Positions 44,774-56,677 are shown, numbered from the stretch's first letter. The stretch is DNA of 64,000 nucleotides from Citrifermentans bremense (GCF_014218275.1 NZ_AP023213.1:186001-250000); one strand, 5' to 3'. Translations and numbers: made by a program. Notes: generated by a model from the letters alone, not told the origin.

Positions 44774-45340
44774 CTACAGCGCCCGGGTAACCATGTCTGC
44801 CGGGGCTTGGAACGGGCCGAGGGGGTTGACCTGGTCATTGACCTGGTCGATTTGAGGCTCTCCGCTGGAGAGCTTGTAGGCCACGTGATGGTTGACGAAG
44901 ACGATGAGGGCCTTGTAACGCCACCCTGTCTCGTGGCTCTTGCGCTTGAAGTTGAAGATGTCGAGCCAGAAGTTTCCCACTCGCTTGGTGTAGGTCCTTT
45001 TGGGCTCGAAGAGGTAGGCCCGGCAGTTAGCCCTGGCCTTGAGGCAGGCCTGCAGGCCGGGGTCGAGGTCCTTGTTCGGGATCGCCTGGACCGTCGCGGC
45101 TATGTCGAGGTAGTTCAAGAGCTTCAGGTTGGGAGCAGAGGTCACGTCGAACCCCAACTTCTGCAGGTCCTCGACGGTGGTCTTGCCGATCTCTATCTGG
45201 TCGAAGGCAGCCTTAGCGTCGGAATAGTTCTGGAAGGGGGACTCGGTGATGCTCTTCCCCCGCGGCAGCAGATGGCTGCACCCGGCCTGGGTGAGCAGCA
45301 GCAAAAACAGCACGGCTTGGACGAAGATGAACTTGCGCAT
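44774..45340 (-). CDS. Predicted lipoprotein, hypothetical
   Basis: 188 residues with a lipoprotein signal ending LTQAGC (Cys21). The mature part has a helical segment SDAKAAFDQIEIGKTTVEDL and a central KRTYTKRVGNFWLDIFNF that may form a beta fold, somewhat like small BamE-type lipoproteins (the IGKTTVEDLQKLG turn). No family is certain. AAGG lies 9 bases before the ATG. It stands alone between srkA and the uvrA unit. Confidence 0.7.
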   Translation of the reverse strand: MRKFIFVQAVLFLLLLTQAGCSHLLPRGKSITESPFQNYSDAKAAFDQIEIGKTTVEDLQKLGFDVTSAPNLKLLNYLDIAATVQAIPNKDLDPGLQACLKARANCRAYLFEPKRTYTKRVGNFWLDIFNFKRKSHETGWRYKALIVFVNHHVAYKLSSGEPQIDQVNDQVNPLGPFQAPADMVTRAL

Positions 45341-45437
45341 GGTAAATGCCTTATAAAAAGACCACTTACGCGGCCAGAAAGACGACGTGGCAATTATAGC
45401 GCAAAAATTTTCAGCGTCAGCTTCCGTTAAAATTAGT

Positions 45438-45635
45438 TCAATTTTTGTTGGGAGGCCCTCCCGTTCCCCCTTTCTTCTTCTTTGCCTTCAGCCCGCAGTA
45501 CGGGCAGCGCCCTGTAGAGACGGAACGGCTGCAGGTCTGGCACCAATAAGGGAAAAGGTCCTCGCAGCGGCAGGCGGCGCAACCTTCTTTTCCGAACTCG
45601 CTGCCGCAGCCGCCTTGCCTGTCGTGTGCGGTCAT
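45438..45635 (-). CDS. Small Cys-rich zinc-ribbon-like protein after uvrA
   Basis: 65 residues with eight cysteines, including CAACRC, CQTC and CPYC, ending in a Lys/Gly-rich tail. It should bind zinc. AAGGAG lies 7 bases before the ATG, supporting a real gene. It begins 28 bases after the uvrA stop on the same strand, so it is probably co-transcribed with uvrA. Family not recognised; a nucleic-acid or protein contact role is a guess. Confidence 0.72.
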   Translation of the reverse strand: MTAHDRQGGCGSEFGKEGCAACRCEDLFPYWCQTCSRSVSTGRCPYCGLKAKKKKGGTGGPPNKN

Positions 45636-45663
45636 AGGCTTCTCCTTGATTCACCGCGTGCCG

Positions 45664-48507
<2,844 letters not shown>

Positions 48508-48731
48508 GATGCTCCCGTAACTGTTTGTCTTCGGCCGTGCCGAACCCGCGGCACGACTGACAAATATAGCACAGCGCCCGCAGCTTATGCACCATCGGAA
48601 TATAATGAGCCGCTGCAAGCGCTGGGGCTAACGTAAACGTTTTCAGTTTTTTCGGCTGCTGCCGATAAGAAGGGGAGTTGCGTCCCTACCCCGCTGGCTC
48701 CGGGGAGAGCAGCACCGTCACGGAGGTATCT

Positions 48732-49463
48732 ATGAATCGTCGACTTCTACGCCACACCGCTTCCTGTTCGCTGGCAGTGTGGCTTTTCACCGCAGCCCTT
48801 CCGGCGGGCGAGGCCGGAGCCGCCGCCCCTGCAGCTCCGGCTGCTCCTGCCGCCCAGGCAAAGGGCGACTCCGTTGGCGCCAAAACCGACGCTACGTCCA
48901 AGGACGCCGCCGCCGAAGCCCGTGCGCTGAAGGAGGCGCAGGCGAAGCTCGCGGCTTTGGCCAAGGAGGGAACCACCGAGGGCCCCTCGGTCGCCGCAGA
49001 CAAGAAGGCCCCGGCGAAGAAAAAGGCCACGGCTAAAAAGAAGAAAAAGGGACCGGGCAAGGCGGGTTCGAAAGCTAAGGGGAAGATCAAAAAAGGTACC
49101 AAGTCAGCCGGGGCAAGCGGGAAGATCCTGAACCGCCACCTGACGCAGGGCGAACTTCAGGGGATTCTTGCCACGACGCGCGACTTCTCCGGCACCGACC
49201 TGAGCGGCGCAAACCTGGTTGGTTACGACCTGAGCGGGGCCAATTTCAGCCGGGCCAACCTGCAGGGCGCGAACCTTGGGCGGGCCAAGCTGGATGAGAC
49301 TGATCTGGAGCTGGCGGATCTTACCGGCGCCGACCTGCGCGGCGCCTCCTTGAACCAGGCCAGGCTGCGCGGAACGAGGATGGTGGGGGTGAAGCTTGAG
49401 GGAGCGCTTTGGACCGACAAGACGGTCTGCCGCAAAGGCTCGGTCGGAAACTGTATCGAGTAG
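48732..49463 (+). CDS. Exported pentapeptide-repeat protein
   Basis: 243 residues with a signal peptide (about 1-26). A Lys/Ala-rich low-complexity segment follows (KKATAKKKKKGPGKAGSKAK), then about 10-12 pentapeptide repeats of the A(D/N)LxG kind (TDLSGANLVGYDLSGANFSR and on), which form a right-handed beta-helix. The last segment ends in two cysteines (VCRKGSVGNCIE). GGAGG lies 6 bases before the ATG. Function unknown; such repeats are structural or protein-binding. Confidence 0.82.
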   Translation: MNRRLLRHTASCSLAVWLFTAALPAGEAGAAAPAAPAAPAAQAKGDSVGAKTDATSKDAAAEARALKEAQAKLAALAKEGTTEGPSVAADKKAPAKKKATAKKKKKGPGKAGSKAKGKIKKGTKSAGASGKILNRHLTQGELQGILATTRDFSGTDLSGANLVGYDLSGANFSRANLQGANLGRAKLDETDLELADLTGADLRGASLNQARLRGTRMVGVKLEGALWTDKTVCRKGSVGNCIE

Positions 49464-49490
49464 AGCCCGGGCAGGCGCGCAGGCAAAAAG

Positions 49491-49526
49491 AAAAAAGCCC
49501 CCGGAGCCAAGCTCCGGGGGCTTTTT
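49491..49526. terminator. Terminator between the pentapeptide gene and csp
   Basis: AAAAAAGCCCCCGGAG, loop CCAAG, CTCCGGGGGCTTTTT: a strong stem with As before and Ts after, serving converging genes. Confidence 0.93.
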
Positions 49527-49544
49527 CGTCGTTTAAAGCTGTCT

Positions 49545-49745
49545 TTAAACCCTGGTCACGTTAGCGGCCTGCAGGCCCTTGGGGCCCTGCTGGACGTCGA
49601 AGGTGACGGAATCGCCCTCTGCCAGAGATTTGAACCCCTCGCTCTGGATCGCGGAGAAATGCACGAAGACATCCTCGCCGTTGTCCTGCTCGATGAACCC
49701 AAACCCCTTGCTGTCATTGAACCATTTCACTACGCCTTTTGCCAT
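49545..49745 (-). CDS. cspA: Cold-shock domain protein
   Basis: 66-residue single-stranded nucleic-acid-binding OB protein. RNP1 (KGFGFI) and RNP2 (DVFVHF) are intact, as is the start [15 protein letters not shown] two codons upstream is in frame but the ATG fits the family and has AGGAGAAG before it. A near-consensus promoter and a leader of about 57 bases precede it, and a terminator follows. Whether it is cold-induced cannot be told. Confidence 0.96.
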   Translation of the reverse strand: MAKGVVKWFNDSKGFGFIEQDNGEDVFVHFSAIQSEGFKSLAEGDSVTFDVQQGPKGLQAANVTRV

Positions 49746-49809
49746 TACCACTTCTCCTGTTGCTGCTCTGCGGTTGATCTGCCGGGACCGGCCCCGGCAC
49801 TAGGTGAAG

Positions 49810-49838
49810 ATTTTATGCACCACTTTTACCGGTGTCAA
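49810..49838 (-). promoter_or_regulatory. Near-consensus sigma-70 promoter of csp
   Basis: TTGACA (-35, perfect), 17-base spacer, TAAAAT (-10, 5 of 6) on the minus strand, between the PFOR stop and csp. The leader to the csp start would be about 57 bases. Confidence 0.8.
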
Positions 49839-49853
49839 GCGGTTTTGTCGCAA

Positions 49854-52800
49854 TTATTTATTCTCGAAATCCATTTCCGCCATCCGCTTGTAGAGGTCGA
49901 AGCGGCGCGCGGTGAGCTCGGAGGAGCGGGCCATGAGGGTAGCGGCCGCCTCCGGGTTGCTCTTTTTCAGCACGCGGTAGCGGTTCTCGCCGTAGGCGTA
50001 CTCTTCGAGCGATATGCTGGGAGCTTTGCTGTCGAGCTGGAGCGGGTTCTTGCCCTGCTCGGCGAGGTCCGGGTTGTAGCGGACCAGCGGCCAGTGGCCG
50101 GAGGCTACCGCGCGCTTCTGGGTCTCGACGGCCGTCGCCATGTCGATGCCGTGGGCGATGCAGTGGCTGTAGGCGAGGATGAGGGACGGCCCGTTGTACG
50201 CTTCCGCCTCGATGAACGCCTTGACCACCTGGGCCGGGTTGGAGAGGGAGACCTTGGCGACGTAGACGTTGCCGTAGGCCATGGCGATCATGGCGAGGTC
50301 CTTTTTCGCCTGCGGCTTGCCGCCGGCTGCGAACTGCGCCACGGCGCCCATCGGGGTGGACTTGGAGGCCTGGCCGCCGGTGTTGGAGTAGACCTCGGTG
50401 TCGAGGACCAGGAGGTTCACGTTCTTGCCGGAGGCGATGACGTGGTCCAGGCCGCCGTAACCGATGTCATAGGCCCAGCCGTCGCCGCCCACGATCCAGA
50501 CCGACTTCTTCACCAGGTAGTCGGCGATGGAGAGGAGCTTCTTGGCCGCGGCGTCCTTGGACGCTGCCAGGAGGTCCTTCAGCTTGGCAACGCGTGCGCG
50601 CTGTGCCTCGACGCCCGCCTGGGTCTGCTGGTCGGCGCCCTTGATCTCGGCGACGAGCTCTGCCGGGAGCGAGACCACATCCAGGAGCTCGGTTGCTGCC
50701 TGGTTGAACTTGTCGACGGCAAGCCTCATGCCGAAGCCGAACTCGGCGTTGTCCTCGAACAGGGAGTTGGACCAGGCCGGACCGCGGCCGTCGGCGTTCT
50801 TGGCCCACGGGGTGGTCGGCAGGTTGCCGCCGTAGATGGAGGTGCAGCCGGTGGCGTTGGCGATCATGGCGCGGTCGCCGAAGAGCTGCGACATGAGCTT
50901 CAGGTACGGGGTCTCGCCGCAACCGGCGCAGGCGCCGGAGTACTCGAAGAGCGGACGTGCCAGCTGGCTTCCCTTCAGGGTATCGAGCTTCACCAGCTTG
51001 GGATCGGTCTCGGGCATAGCCAGGAAGAAGTCGTAGTTGGCAGCCTCAGAAGCCCTGAGCGGCGCCTGGAACTGCATGTTGATCGCCTTCTTGTTGGGGT
51101 CTTCCTTGGATTTTGCGGGGCAGTTCGCGACGCAGGCAGCGCAGCCGGTGCAGTCTTCGGGAGCGACCTGTACGGTGCACTTCATCCCCTTGAACTCGTT
51201 GCCGCGCGCGTCGGCCGACTTGAAGGTTGCCGGGGCGCCGGAGAGCTTGTCGGCGTCGTAGACCTTCATCCTGATGGAGGCGTGCGGGCAGACGAAGGAG
51301 CAGATGCCGCACTGGATGCAGAGCGACTCCTCCCACACCGGGATGTCGACGGCGATGTTGCGCTTCTCGTACTGCGAGGTGCCGGTCGGGAAGGTGCCGT
51401 CGGCCGGGATCATGGAGACCGGAACGTCGTCGCCGTAGCCGGCGATGAGCTGTGCGGTGACTTCCTGGACGAATTTCGGGGCATGGGCGCCGACGACCGG
51501 GGGCTTCCTGAGGGCGCTGGTAGCCTTGGCCGGGACGGTCACCTCGAAGATGTTCTCAAGGGCCGCGTCGACCGCCTTGTTGTTCATGTCGACGACCTTG
51601 TCGCCGGACTTGCCGTAGCTCTTCTTGATGGCGTCCTTGATGGCGTCGAGCGCGGTGTCAAGCGGCATGATGTTGGAGATCTTGAAGAAGGCGGTCTGCA
51701 TGATCACGTTGATCCTGGCGCCCAGGCCCAGCTTCTCGCCCAGCGCGATGGCGTTGATCACGTAGAACTTGAGCTTCTTGTCGATGATCTGCTGCTGTAC
51801 TTCGACCGGCATGGAATCCCAGACCTGCTCCTTGTCGAACGGGGAGCAGAGGAGGAAGGTGCCCCCCTGCTTGGCGTTGGTGAGCATGTCGTACTTCTCC
51901 AGGAAGGAGAAGTTGTGGCAGGCGATGAAGTCGGCCTGGTCGATCAGATACGGGGAGCGGATGGCCCCCTTGCCGAAACGAAGGTGCGAGGTGGTGACGG
52001 ATCCGGCCTTCTTGGAGTCGTAGACGAAGTAGGCTTGGACGTTGTTGTCGGTTTTCTCGCCGATGATCTTGATGGAGTTTTTGTTGGCGCCGACGGTGCC
52101 GTCGGAGCCCAGGCCGTAGAACATCGCCGCGTAAGTCCCGGCAGAGGGGTTCACGAAGCTCTTGTCGAAGTCGAGCGAGGAGTTGGTCACGTCCTCTTTG
52201 ATGCCGATGACGAAATGGTTCTTCGGTTTGTCCGCTTTCAGGTTGTCGAAGACCCCTTTGGCCATGCCGGGGGTGAACTCCTTGGAGCCCAGGCCGAAGC
52301 GGCCGCCGACGATGATCGGGTAGTTCTTGAAGGAGGTCTTGCCGTCGGCCATGGCCTCGCCGATGGCGGTTCTCACGTCCAAGTAGAGCGGCTCGCCCAG
52401 GGAGCCCGGCTCCTTGGTGCGGTCGAGGACGGCGATCTTCTTGACCGAGGCCGGCAGGCAGGCAGCAACGGCGTCCACCGGGAACGGCCTGAACAGGCGC
52501 ACCTTGACAAGGCCCACCTTCTCGCCCTTGGCGGCGAGGGTCTCGATGGTCTCCTGCACGGTGTCCGCGGCGCTACCCATGACGATGATGACCCGCTCGG
52601 CGTCGGGCGCGCCGACATACTCGGCGACCGAGTACTTGCGGCCGGTGACCTTGGCGAACTTGTCCATCTCCTCCTGCACGATCTTCAGCGCGGCGGGGTA
52701 GTAGGCGTTGACGGTCTCGCGCCCCTGGAAGTAGACGTCGGGGTTCTGCGCGGTGCCGCGCATCACCGGGCGGTCCGGGGTGAGGGCGCGCAGGCGGTGC

Positions 52801-53405
52801 GCCTGAACCAGGTCGTCGTCGATCATCGCACGCATGTCGTCGAAGCTAAGCTCCTCGACCTTCTGCACCTCGTGCGAGGTCCTGAAGCCGTCGAAGAAGT
52901 GCATGAACGGAACGCGGGCGCGCAGCGTGGCGGCCTGGGAGATCAGGGCGAAGTCCATAACCTCCTGCACGTTGTTGGAGCAGAGCATCCCCCAGCCGGT
53001 GGCGCGGGCGGCCATGACGTCGGAGTGGTCGCCGAAGATGTTGAGTGCTGCGGCCGAGATGGCGCGGGCGGAGATATGGAACACGGTGGAGGTGAGCTCG
53101 CCGGCGATCTTGAACATGTTCGGGATCATCAGCAAAAGGCCCTGGCTGGCGGTGAAGGTGGTGGTCAGCGCGCCTGCCTGAAGTGCACCGTGGACGGCGC
53201 CGGATGCGCCCCCCTCGGACTGGAGCTCGGAGACGGAGGGAACCGTTCCCCAGATGTTCTTCTCGCCCCGGGCGCTCTTCTCGTCGGAGATCTCTCCCAT
53301 CACGGAAGAAGGGGTGATCGGGTAGATCGCAATCACCTCGTTGGTGGCGTGCGCCACGTGCGCTGCAGCAGTGTTGCCGTCAATCGTTACCATTCTGCGG
53401 GACAT
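49854..53405 (-). CDS. nifJ: Pyruvate:ferredoxin (flavodoxin) oxidoreductase, single chain
   Basis: Catalyses pyruvate + CoA = acetyl-CoA + CO2 with ferredoxin/flavodoxin; it can also run toward pyruvate synthesis in anaerobes. The 1183 residues hold all domains in one chain: N-terminal pyruvate-binding domain (YPITPSSVMGE), CoA-like domain, two [4Fe-4S] motifs CIQCGICSFVCPH and CTGCAACVANCP, and the TPP domain with GGDGWAYDIG and YSNTGGQASKS. The extra cluster ligands CAGCGETPY are present. AGGAGG lies 7 bases before the ATG. It follows recR by 134 bases. Confidence 0.96.
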   Translation of the reverse strand: MSRRMVTIDGNTAAAHVAHATNEVIAIYPITPSSVMGEISDEKSARGEKNIWGTVPSVSELQSEGGASGAVHGALQAGALTTTFTASQGLLLMIPNMFKIAGELTSTVFHISARAISAAALNIFGDHSDVMAARATGWGMLCSNNVQEVMDFALISQAATLRARVPFMHFFDGFRTSHEVQKVEELSFDDMRAMIDDDLVQAHRLRALTPDRPVMRGTAQNPDVYFQGRETVNAYYPAALKIVQEEMDKFAKVTGRKYSVAEYVGAPDAERVIIVMGSAADTVQETIETLAAKGEKVGLVKVRLFRPFPVDAVAACLPASVKKIAVLDRTKEPGSLGEPLYLDVRTAIGEAMADGKTSFKNYPIIVGGRFGLGSKEFTPGMAKGVFDNLKADKPKNHFVIGIKEDVTNSSLDFDKSFVNPSAGTYAAMFYGLGSDGTVGANKNSIKIIGEKTDNNVQAYFVYDSKKAGSVTTSHLRFGKGAIRSPYLIDQADFIACHNFSFLEKYDMLTNAKQGGTFLLCSPFDKEQVWDSMPVEVQQQIIDKKLKFYVINAIALGEKLGLGARINVIMQTAFFKISNIMPLDTALDAIKDAIKKSYGKSGDKVVDMNNKAVDAALENIFEVTVPAKATSALRKPPVVGAHAPKFVQEVTAQLIAGYGDDVPVSMIPADGTFPTGTSQYEKRNIAVDIPVWEESLCIQCGICSFVCPHASIRMKVYDADKLSGAPATFKSADARGNEFKGMKCTVQVAPEDCTGCAACVANCPAKSKEDPNKKAINMQFQAPLRASEAANYDFFLAMPETDPKLVKLDTLKGSQLARPLFEYSGACAGCGETPYLKLMSQLFGDRAMIANATGCTSIYGGNLPTTPWAKNADGRGPAWSNSLFEDNAEFGFGMRLAVDKFNQAATELLDVVSLPAELVAEIKGADQQTQAGVEAQRARVAKLKDLLAASKDAAAKKLLSIADYLVKKSVWIVGGDGWAYDIGYGGLDHVIASGKNVNLLVLDTEVYSNTGGQASKSTPMGAVAQFAAGGKPQAKKDLAMIAMAYGNVYVAKVSLSNPAQVVKAFIEAEAYNGPSLILAYSHCIAHGIDMATAVETQKRAVASGHWPLVRYNPDLAEQGKNPLQLDSKAPSISLEEYAYGENRYRVLKKSNPEAAATLMARSSELTARRFDLYKRMAEMDFENK

Positions 53406-53539
53406 TGATTTCCTCCTGTAGGTGAAGATTACTGGACTTGGATAAACGCTTTCGGAACCTTGAAACCGTGACTGAAGACCGAGCACGGGGTGCAGCAGCG
53501 GCAGCTCATCCCCGGTGTTGCAAACGATGTTTTTGTTCC

Positions 53540-54133
53540 TTACAGCTCCGAGCGCCCCTCGACTGCGCGCTGTACAGTGGCAGCATCGACGTATTCGAGG
53601 TCGCTCCCCACCGGTATGCCGTGCGCGAGCCTGGTGACCTTGATAGACAGCGGTTTAATCAGCCTGGTGAGGTAGAGCGCCGTGGCTTCCCCCTCGACGG
53701 TGAAATTGGTGGCGATCAGCACCTCGCGCACCTCCCCACCTTCCAACCGCTGCATCAGCTCGGCGATACGCAGGTCCTTGGGCGTAACGCCGTTTAAAGG
53801 TGAAAGGGCCCCCTGCAGCACGTGGTAGCGGCCGCCGAAGGCGCGGCTTCTTTCCAGTGCCAGAAGGTCCTGCGGCTCCTCAACCACGCAGATGGTGCCG
53901 CTGTCGCGCTCGCCGGAACAGATCCAGCAGGGATCGTCCTCGGTGATGGCAAAACAGACGGAGCATAGATGCACCCGCTCGCCCACCTGCAAGAGGCTCT
54001 GCGCCAACGCCTCGATATTGCTGGGGTATTTCAGTAAATGAAATGCCAGCCTCAGCGCGCTCTTCTCGCCCACCCCGGGCAATTTCTTCAGCTCCCCCAC
54101 CAGCCTGGTCAGGGAGCCCGAAAAATGTAGCAT
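53540..54133 (-). CDS. recR: Recombination mediator protein RecR
   Basis: 197-residue DNA-clamp protein of the RecFOR pathway. N-terminal HhH (LKKLPGVGEKSALRLAFHLL), zinc-binding Cys cluster (CSVCFAITEDDPCWIC) and the Toprim domain with VVEEPQDLLALE are all present. A terminator-like hairpin lies between it and ybaB, upstream. GGTGGGAAT precedes the ATG. Part of the conserved dnaX-ybaB-recR group. Confidence 0.96.
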   Translation of the reverse strand: MLHFSGSLTRLVGELKKLPGVGEKSALRLAFHLLKYPSNIEALAQSLLQVGERVHLCSVCFAITEDDPCWICSGERDSGTICVVEEPQDLLALERSRAFGGRYHVLQGALSPLNGVTPKDLRIAELMQRLEGGEVREVLIATNFTVEGEATALYLTRLIKPLSIKVTRLAHGIPVGSDLEYVDAATVQRAVEGRSEL

Positions 54134-54210
54134 ATTCCCACCGCGGATAAAACAAGTTTTTACTGGTTAATTTGACGAAAAAAAATTTAAACCTAGAGAA
54201 GGATAATTAA

Positions 54211-54240
54211 AGGGTGCACACCTTGCGGCGTGCACCCTCC
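54211..54240 (-). terminator. Terminator-like hairpin between ybaB and recR
   Basis: AGGGTGCACAC, short loop, GCGTGCACCCT; on the minus strand followed by TTTAATTAT. It could reduce read-through from dnaX-ybaB into recR. Confidence 0.6.
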
Positions 54241-54275
54241 ACTTTCTGCCTGTCCGGATGCCGTAAGCGGGGCCT

Positions 54276-54590
54276 CTAGAAAAGGCCGGGGATGCTGAGC
54301 CCGCCGGTGATCTTGCTCATCTCCTCGCCCATCGCGGCGTGCACCTTCTTGAGGGCCTCGTTGATGGCGGTCATCACCAAGTCCTGAAGCATTTCGACAT
54401 CTTCAGGATCCACGGCTTCCTTCTTGATCACCAGGGAGAGGACCTGGTTCTTGCCGTTCACCACGACGGTGACGGCGCCGCCGCCGGTGGTTACTTCCGC
54501 GGTCTTGGACGCCGCTTCTTCCTGCAGCTTTCCCATCTTCTGCTGCATCATCTGAGCCTGTTTCATGATCTGCGCTAAACCTTTCGACAT
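54276..54590 (-). CDS. ybaB: YbaB/EbfC nucleoid-associated protein
   Basis: 104-residue DNA-binding dimer protein. The N-terminal helix (LAQIMKQAQMMQQKMGKLQEE) and GGGAVTVVVNGKNQVLSL fit the family. CGGAGG precedes the ATG. It lies between dnaX and recR as in many bacteria. Confidence 0.96.
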   Translation of the reverse strand: MSKGLAQIMKQAQMMQQKMGKLQEEAASKTAEVTTGGGAVTVVVNGKNQVLSLVIKKEAVDPEDVEMLQDLVMTAINEALKKVHAAMGEEMSKITGGLSIPGLF

Positions 54591-54639
54591 CTTATCCTCC
54601 GATTTCCTTTTATTGATCTCAGCGTACCGCGGAACATTG

Positions 54640-56367
54640 TTATGATTGTATGACTTTCTTGTCGGAAATTTCCCTCACTTCAGCGATCTCCCCGTCGAAC
54701 AGCGCCACCGCCGCCGCCACCAGCGGGTGTTCCTCCGCCTCGCGTCTCAGGGTTGCCTGGCGCTCGGCATCTTCAAGGCTTTTTTTTTCCGACAGGCTCG
54801 GCGGTGCGTCCTTCGGCACTTCGCTCAGCACCGTAATCTTGACCGCCGGGGCCTGGCCGAAGTGGACCTTGGCAAGCTCCTTCAGTTCGGTCACCCGCTC
54901 CGGGTCCTGCATCCGCTTCAGTTCGTAGGTTCCGTTCAGGCAACCGATCTCCAGCAGCTCCCGGGAAACCTTGACCGGGTGGACCTGTTCCAGTTCGGTC
55001 CCCAGCATCGGTCTTTTCCCCTTGACGAACTGCACGAAGCTGCTCCAGAGGTCGATGCCGTCTCCGGCTGCAACCGGCGCTGCAGGCGTGGGCGGGGGAG
55101 CCGAAGCAACGGGAGCGGCGGCAGGACGCTGGGGCTGTGGATCCCGCGCTGCGGGGGGCGCCTGGTGCGGGGGGGATGCTGGGCGGGAGGGGGCGCTTTC
55201 CCGGTGGGGCGGGCGCGGGGCGGGGTCTCCCGACTCCAGCGCGTCCAGCCTGGACAGGAGCTCCTGTACGGCGATCGCAGGCGCCAGGGTCGCCATCTTC
55301 ATCAGGGCCATTTCCAGCACCAGGCGCGGGAAGCTCGCGTGCGCCATCTCCGCCTCAGCCTTCAGGAGCAGGGTCAGGTGGCGCTGGAGATCGTTACCCG
55401 AGGCGGTGCCGGAGAGCTCGCGCAACTCGCCAAGCTCGGCCTCGGAAAGTTCCAAAAGCTCACCTGGTTCCCCGACCGCCTTGATGATGGCGATGTTGCG
55501 GAACAGGTAGATCAGCTCGCGGCAGAACTGGCGCATGCTGTAACCGAAGGAATCCACCTGCGCCACGATCTGCAGCGCTTGGCGCACCTCCTTTGAGAGC
55601 ACGGCGCGGCAGCCGTCCATGATCAGACGGCGGTCGACCACGCCCAAAAGCGCGGCGACGTCGGCGTCTGCCACCTGGTTGCCGCAGAAGGCGAGCACCT
55701 GGTCCAGGGTGGAGAGCGAGTCGCGCATGCTCCCGTCCCCTTTCCTGGCGACGACCGCCAGCGCCTCGTCGGAGACCTGCACCCCTTCCTGGTCGACGAT
55801 ATAGCGCAGCCTGGAGACGATGCGCGGCAGCGCGATCCTCTTGAAGTCGAAGCGCTGGCAGCGCGATAGGATGGTGATGGGGACCTTGTGCGGTTCAGTG
55901 GTGGCGAAAATGAACTTTACGTGCGGGGGGGGCTCCTCAAGCGTCTTCAACAGCGCGTTGAAGGCGTTGGTGGTGAGCATGTGGACTTCGTCGATGATGA
56001 AGATCTTGTAGCGGGAGCGCGAGGGGAGGTACTTGATGTTGTCGCGCAGCTCCCTGATGTCGTCCACGCCGGTGTTGGAGGCGCCGTCGATCTCGAAGAC
56101 GTCGACCGAGTTCCCCTCGGTGATCTCCAGGCAGGTGGAGCAGGTGTTGCACGGTTCCACGGTGAGGCCGCTCTCGCAGTTGAGCGCCTTGGCGAGGATG
56201 CGCGCGGAACTGGTCTTGCCCACGCCGCGGGCCCCGCTAAACAGGAAGGCGTGCGCGACCCTCCCCCCGTCGATGGCGTTTTTCAGGGTCTGACTGACAT
56301 GCTCCTGGCCGACCAGATCGCTGAAGGTCTGGGGGCGCCATTTTCTAGCGAGTACGAGATAGGACAA
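54640..56367 (-). CDS. dnaX: DNA polymerase III subunits tau/gamma
   Basis: Clamp-loader ATPase, 575 residues. Walker A GARGVGKT, zinc ligands CESGLTVEPCNTCSTC, DEVH box IIDEVHML and SRC motif SRCQRFDFKR are present. A Pro/Ala-rich linker (about 375-440) leads to the tau C-terminal part. The start is TTG with GAGG 9 bases upstream. A run of nine As (54780-54788 on the complement) lies 46 codons before the stop; slippage in either direction would meet a stop within 2-12 codons, giving a shorter gamma-like product. Confidence 0.95.
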   Translation of the reverse strand: MSYLVLARKWRPQTFSDLVGQEHVSQTLKNAIDGGRVAHAFLFSGARGVGKTSSARILAKALNCESGLTVEPCNTCSTCLEITEGNSVDVFEIDGASNTGVDDIRELRDNIKYLPSRSRYKIFIIDEVHMLTTNAFNALLKTLEEPPPHVKFIFATTEPHKVPITILSRCQRFDFKRIALPRIVSRLRYIVDQEGVQVSDEALAVVARKGDGSMRDSLSTLDQVLAFCGNQVADADVAALLGVVDRRLIMDGCRAVLSKEVRQALQIVAQVDSFGYSMRQFCRELIYLFRNIAIIKAVGEPGELLELSEAELGELRELSGTASGNDLQRHLTLLLKAEAEMAHASFPRLVLEMALMKMATLAPAIAVQELLSRLDALESGDPAPRPPHRESAPSRPASPPHQAPPAARDPQPQRPAAAPVASAPPPTPAAPVAAGDGIDLWSSFVQFVKGKRPMLGTELEQVHPVKVSRELLEIGCLNGTYELKRMQDPERVTELKELAKVHFGQAPAVKITVLSEVPKDAPPSLSEKKSLEDAERQATLRREAEEHPLVAAAVALFDGEIAEVREISDKKVIQS

Positions 56368-56454
56368 GGGGGCTTACCTCTATGGCGTCGTAATTCATGG
56401 TGTTTGCTTAACGGTTCGCGTGGGGCGGGGGAGGCTGGGGGATTGCGGAAAGAG

Positions 56455-56560
56455 CTGATAGCTGGGCTACCCCGCGGCACACGGTGGCGGTTACTGCCGC
56501 TGCTTCCTTCCGGACCTGACGGGGTTCATAACCTTCCGTTGCGCGGGACCCAGCTATCAG
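56455..56560 (-). ncRNA. ffs: Signal recognition particle RNA (4.5S type)
   Basis: The minus strand contains GTCAGGTCCGGAAGGAAGCA, the universally conserved SRP RNA domain IV tip. A perfect 12-bp end helix (CTGATAGCTGGG with CCCAGCTATCAG) closes the molecule. Ends are approximate. It lies just upstream of dnaX and downstream of tRNA-Ser, the order also known in Bacillus subtilis. Confidence 0.95.
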
Positions 56561-56586
56561 GTCTATCCGCAAGGAATTAATAAGTA

Positions 56587-56677
56587 TGGCGGAGAGAGAG
56601 GGATTCGAACCCTCGGTACGCTATTAACGTACACACGCTTTCCAGGCGTGCTCCTTCAACCACTCGGACATCTCTCC
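56587..56677 (-). tRNA. tRNA-Ser (GGA)
   Basis: 91-base class II tRNA with acceptor stem GGAGAGA/TCTCTCC, the long variable arm of Ser tRNAs, T-loop GGTTCGAATCC and an encoded CCA. The anticodon loop CTGGAAA gives anticodon GGA, reading UCC and UCU. Confidence 0.97.

Noticed and set aside
48508-48731. LexA box upstream of uvrA
   Set aside because: CTGT and CAG-like fragments exist, but no CTGT-N8-ACAG or other clear LexA palindrome was seen.
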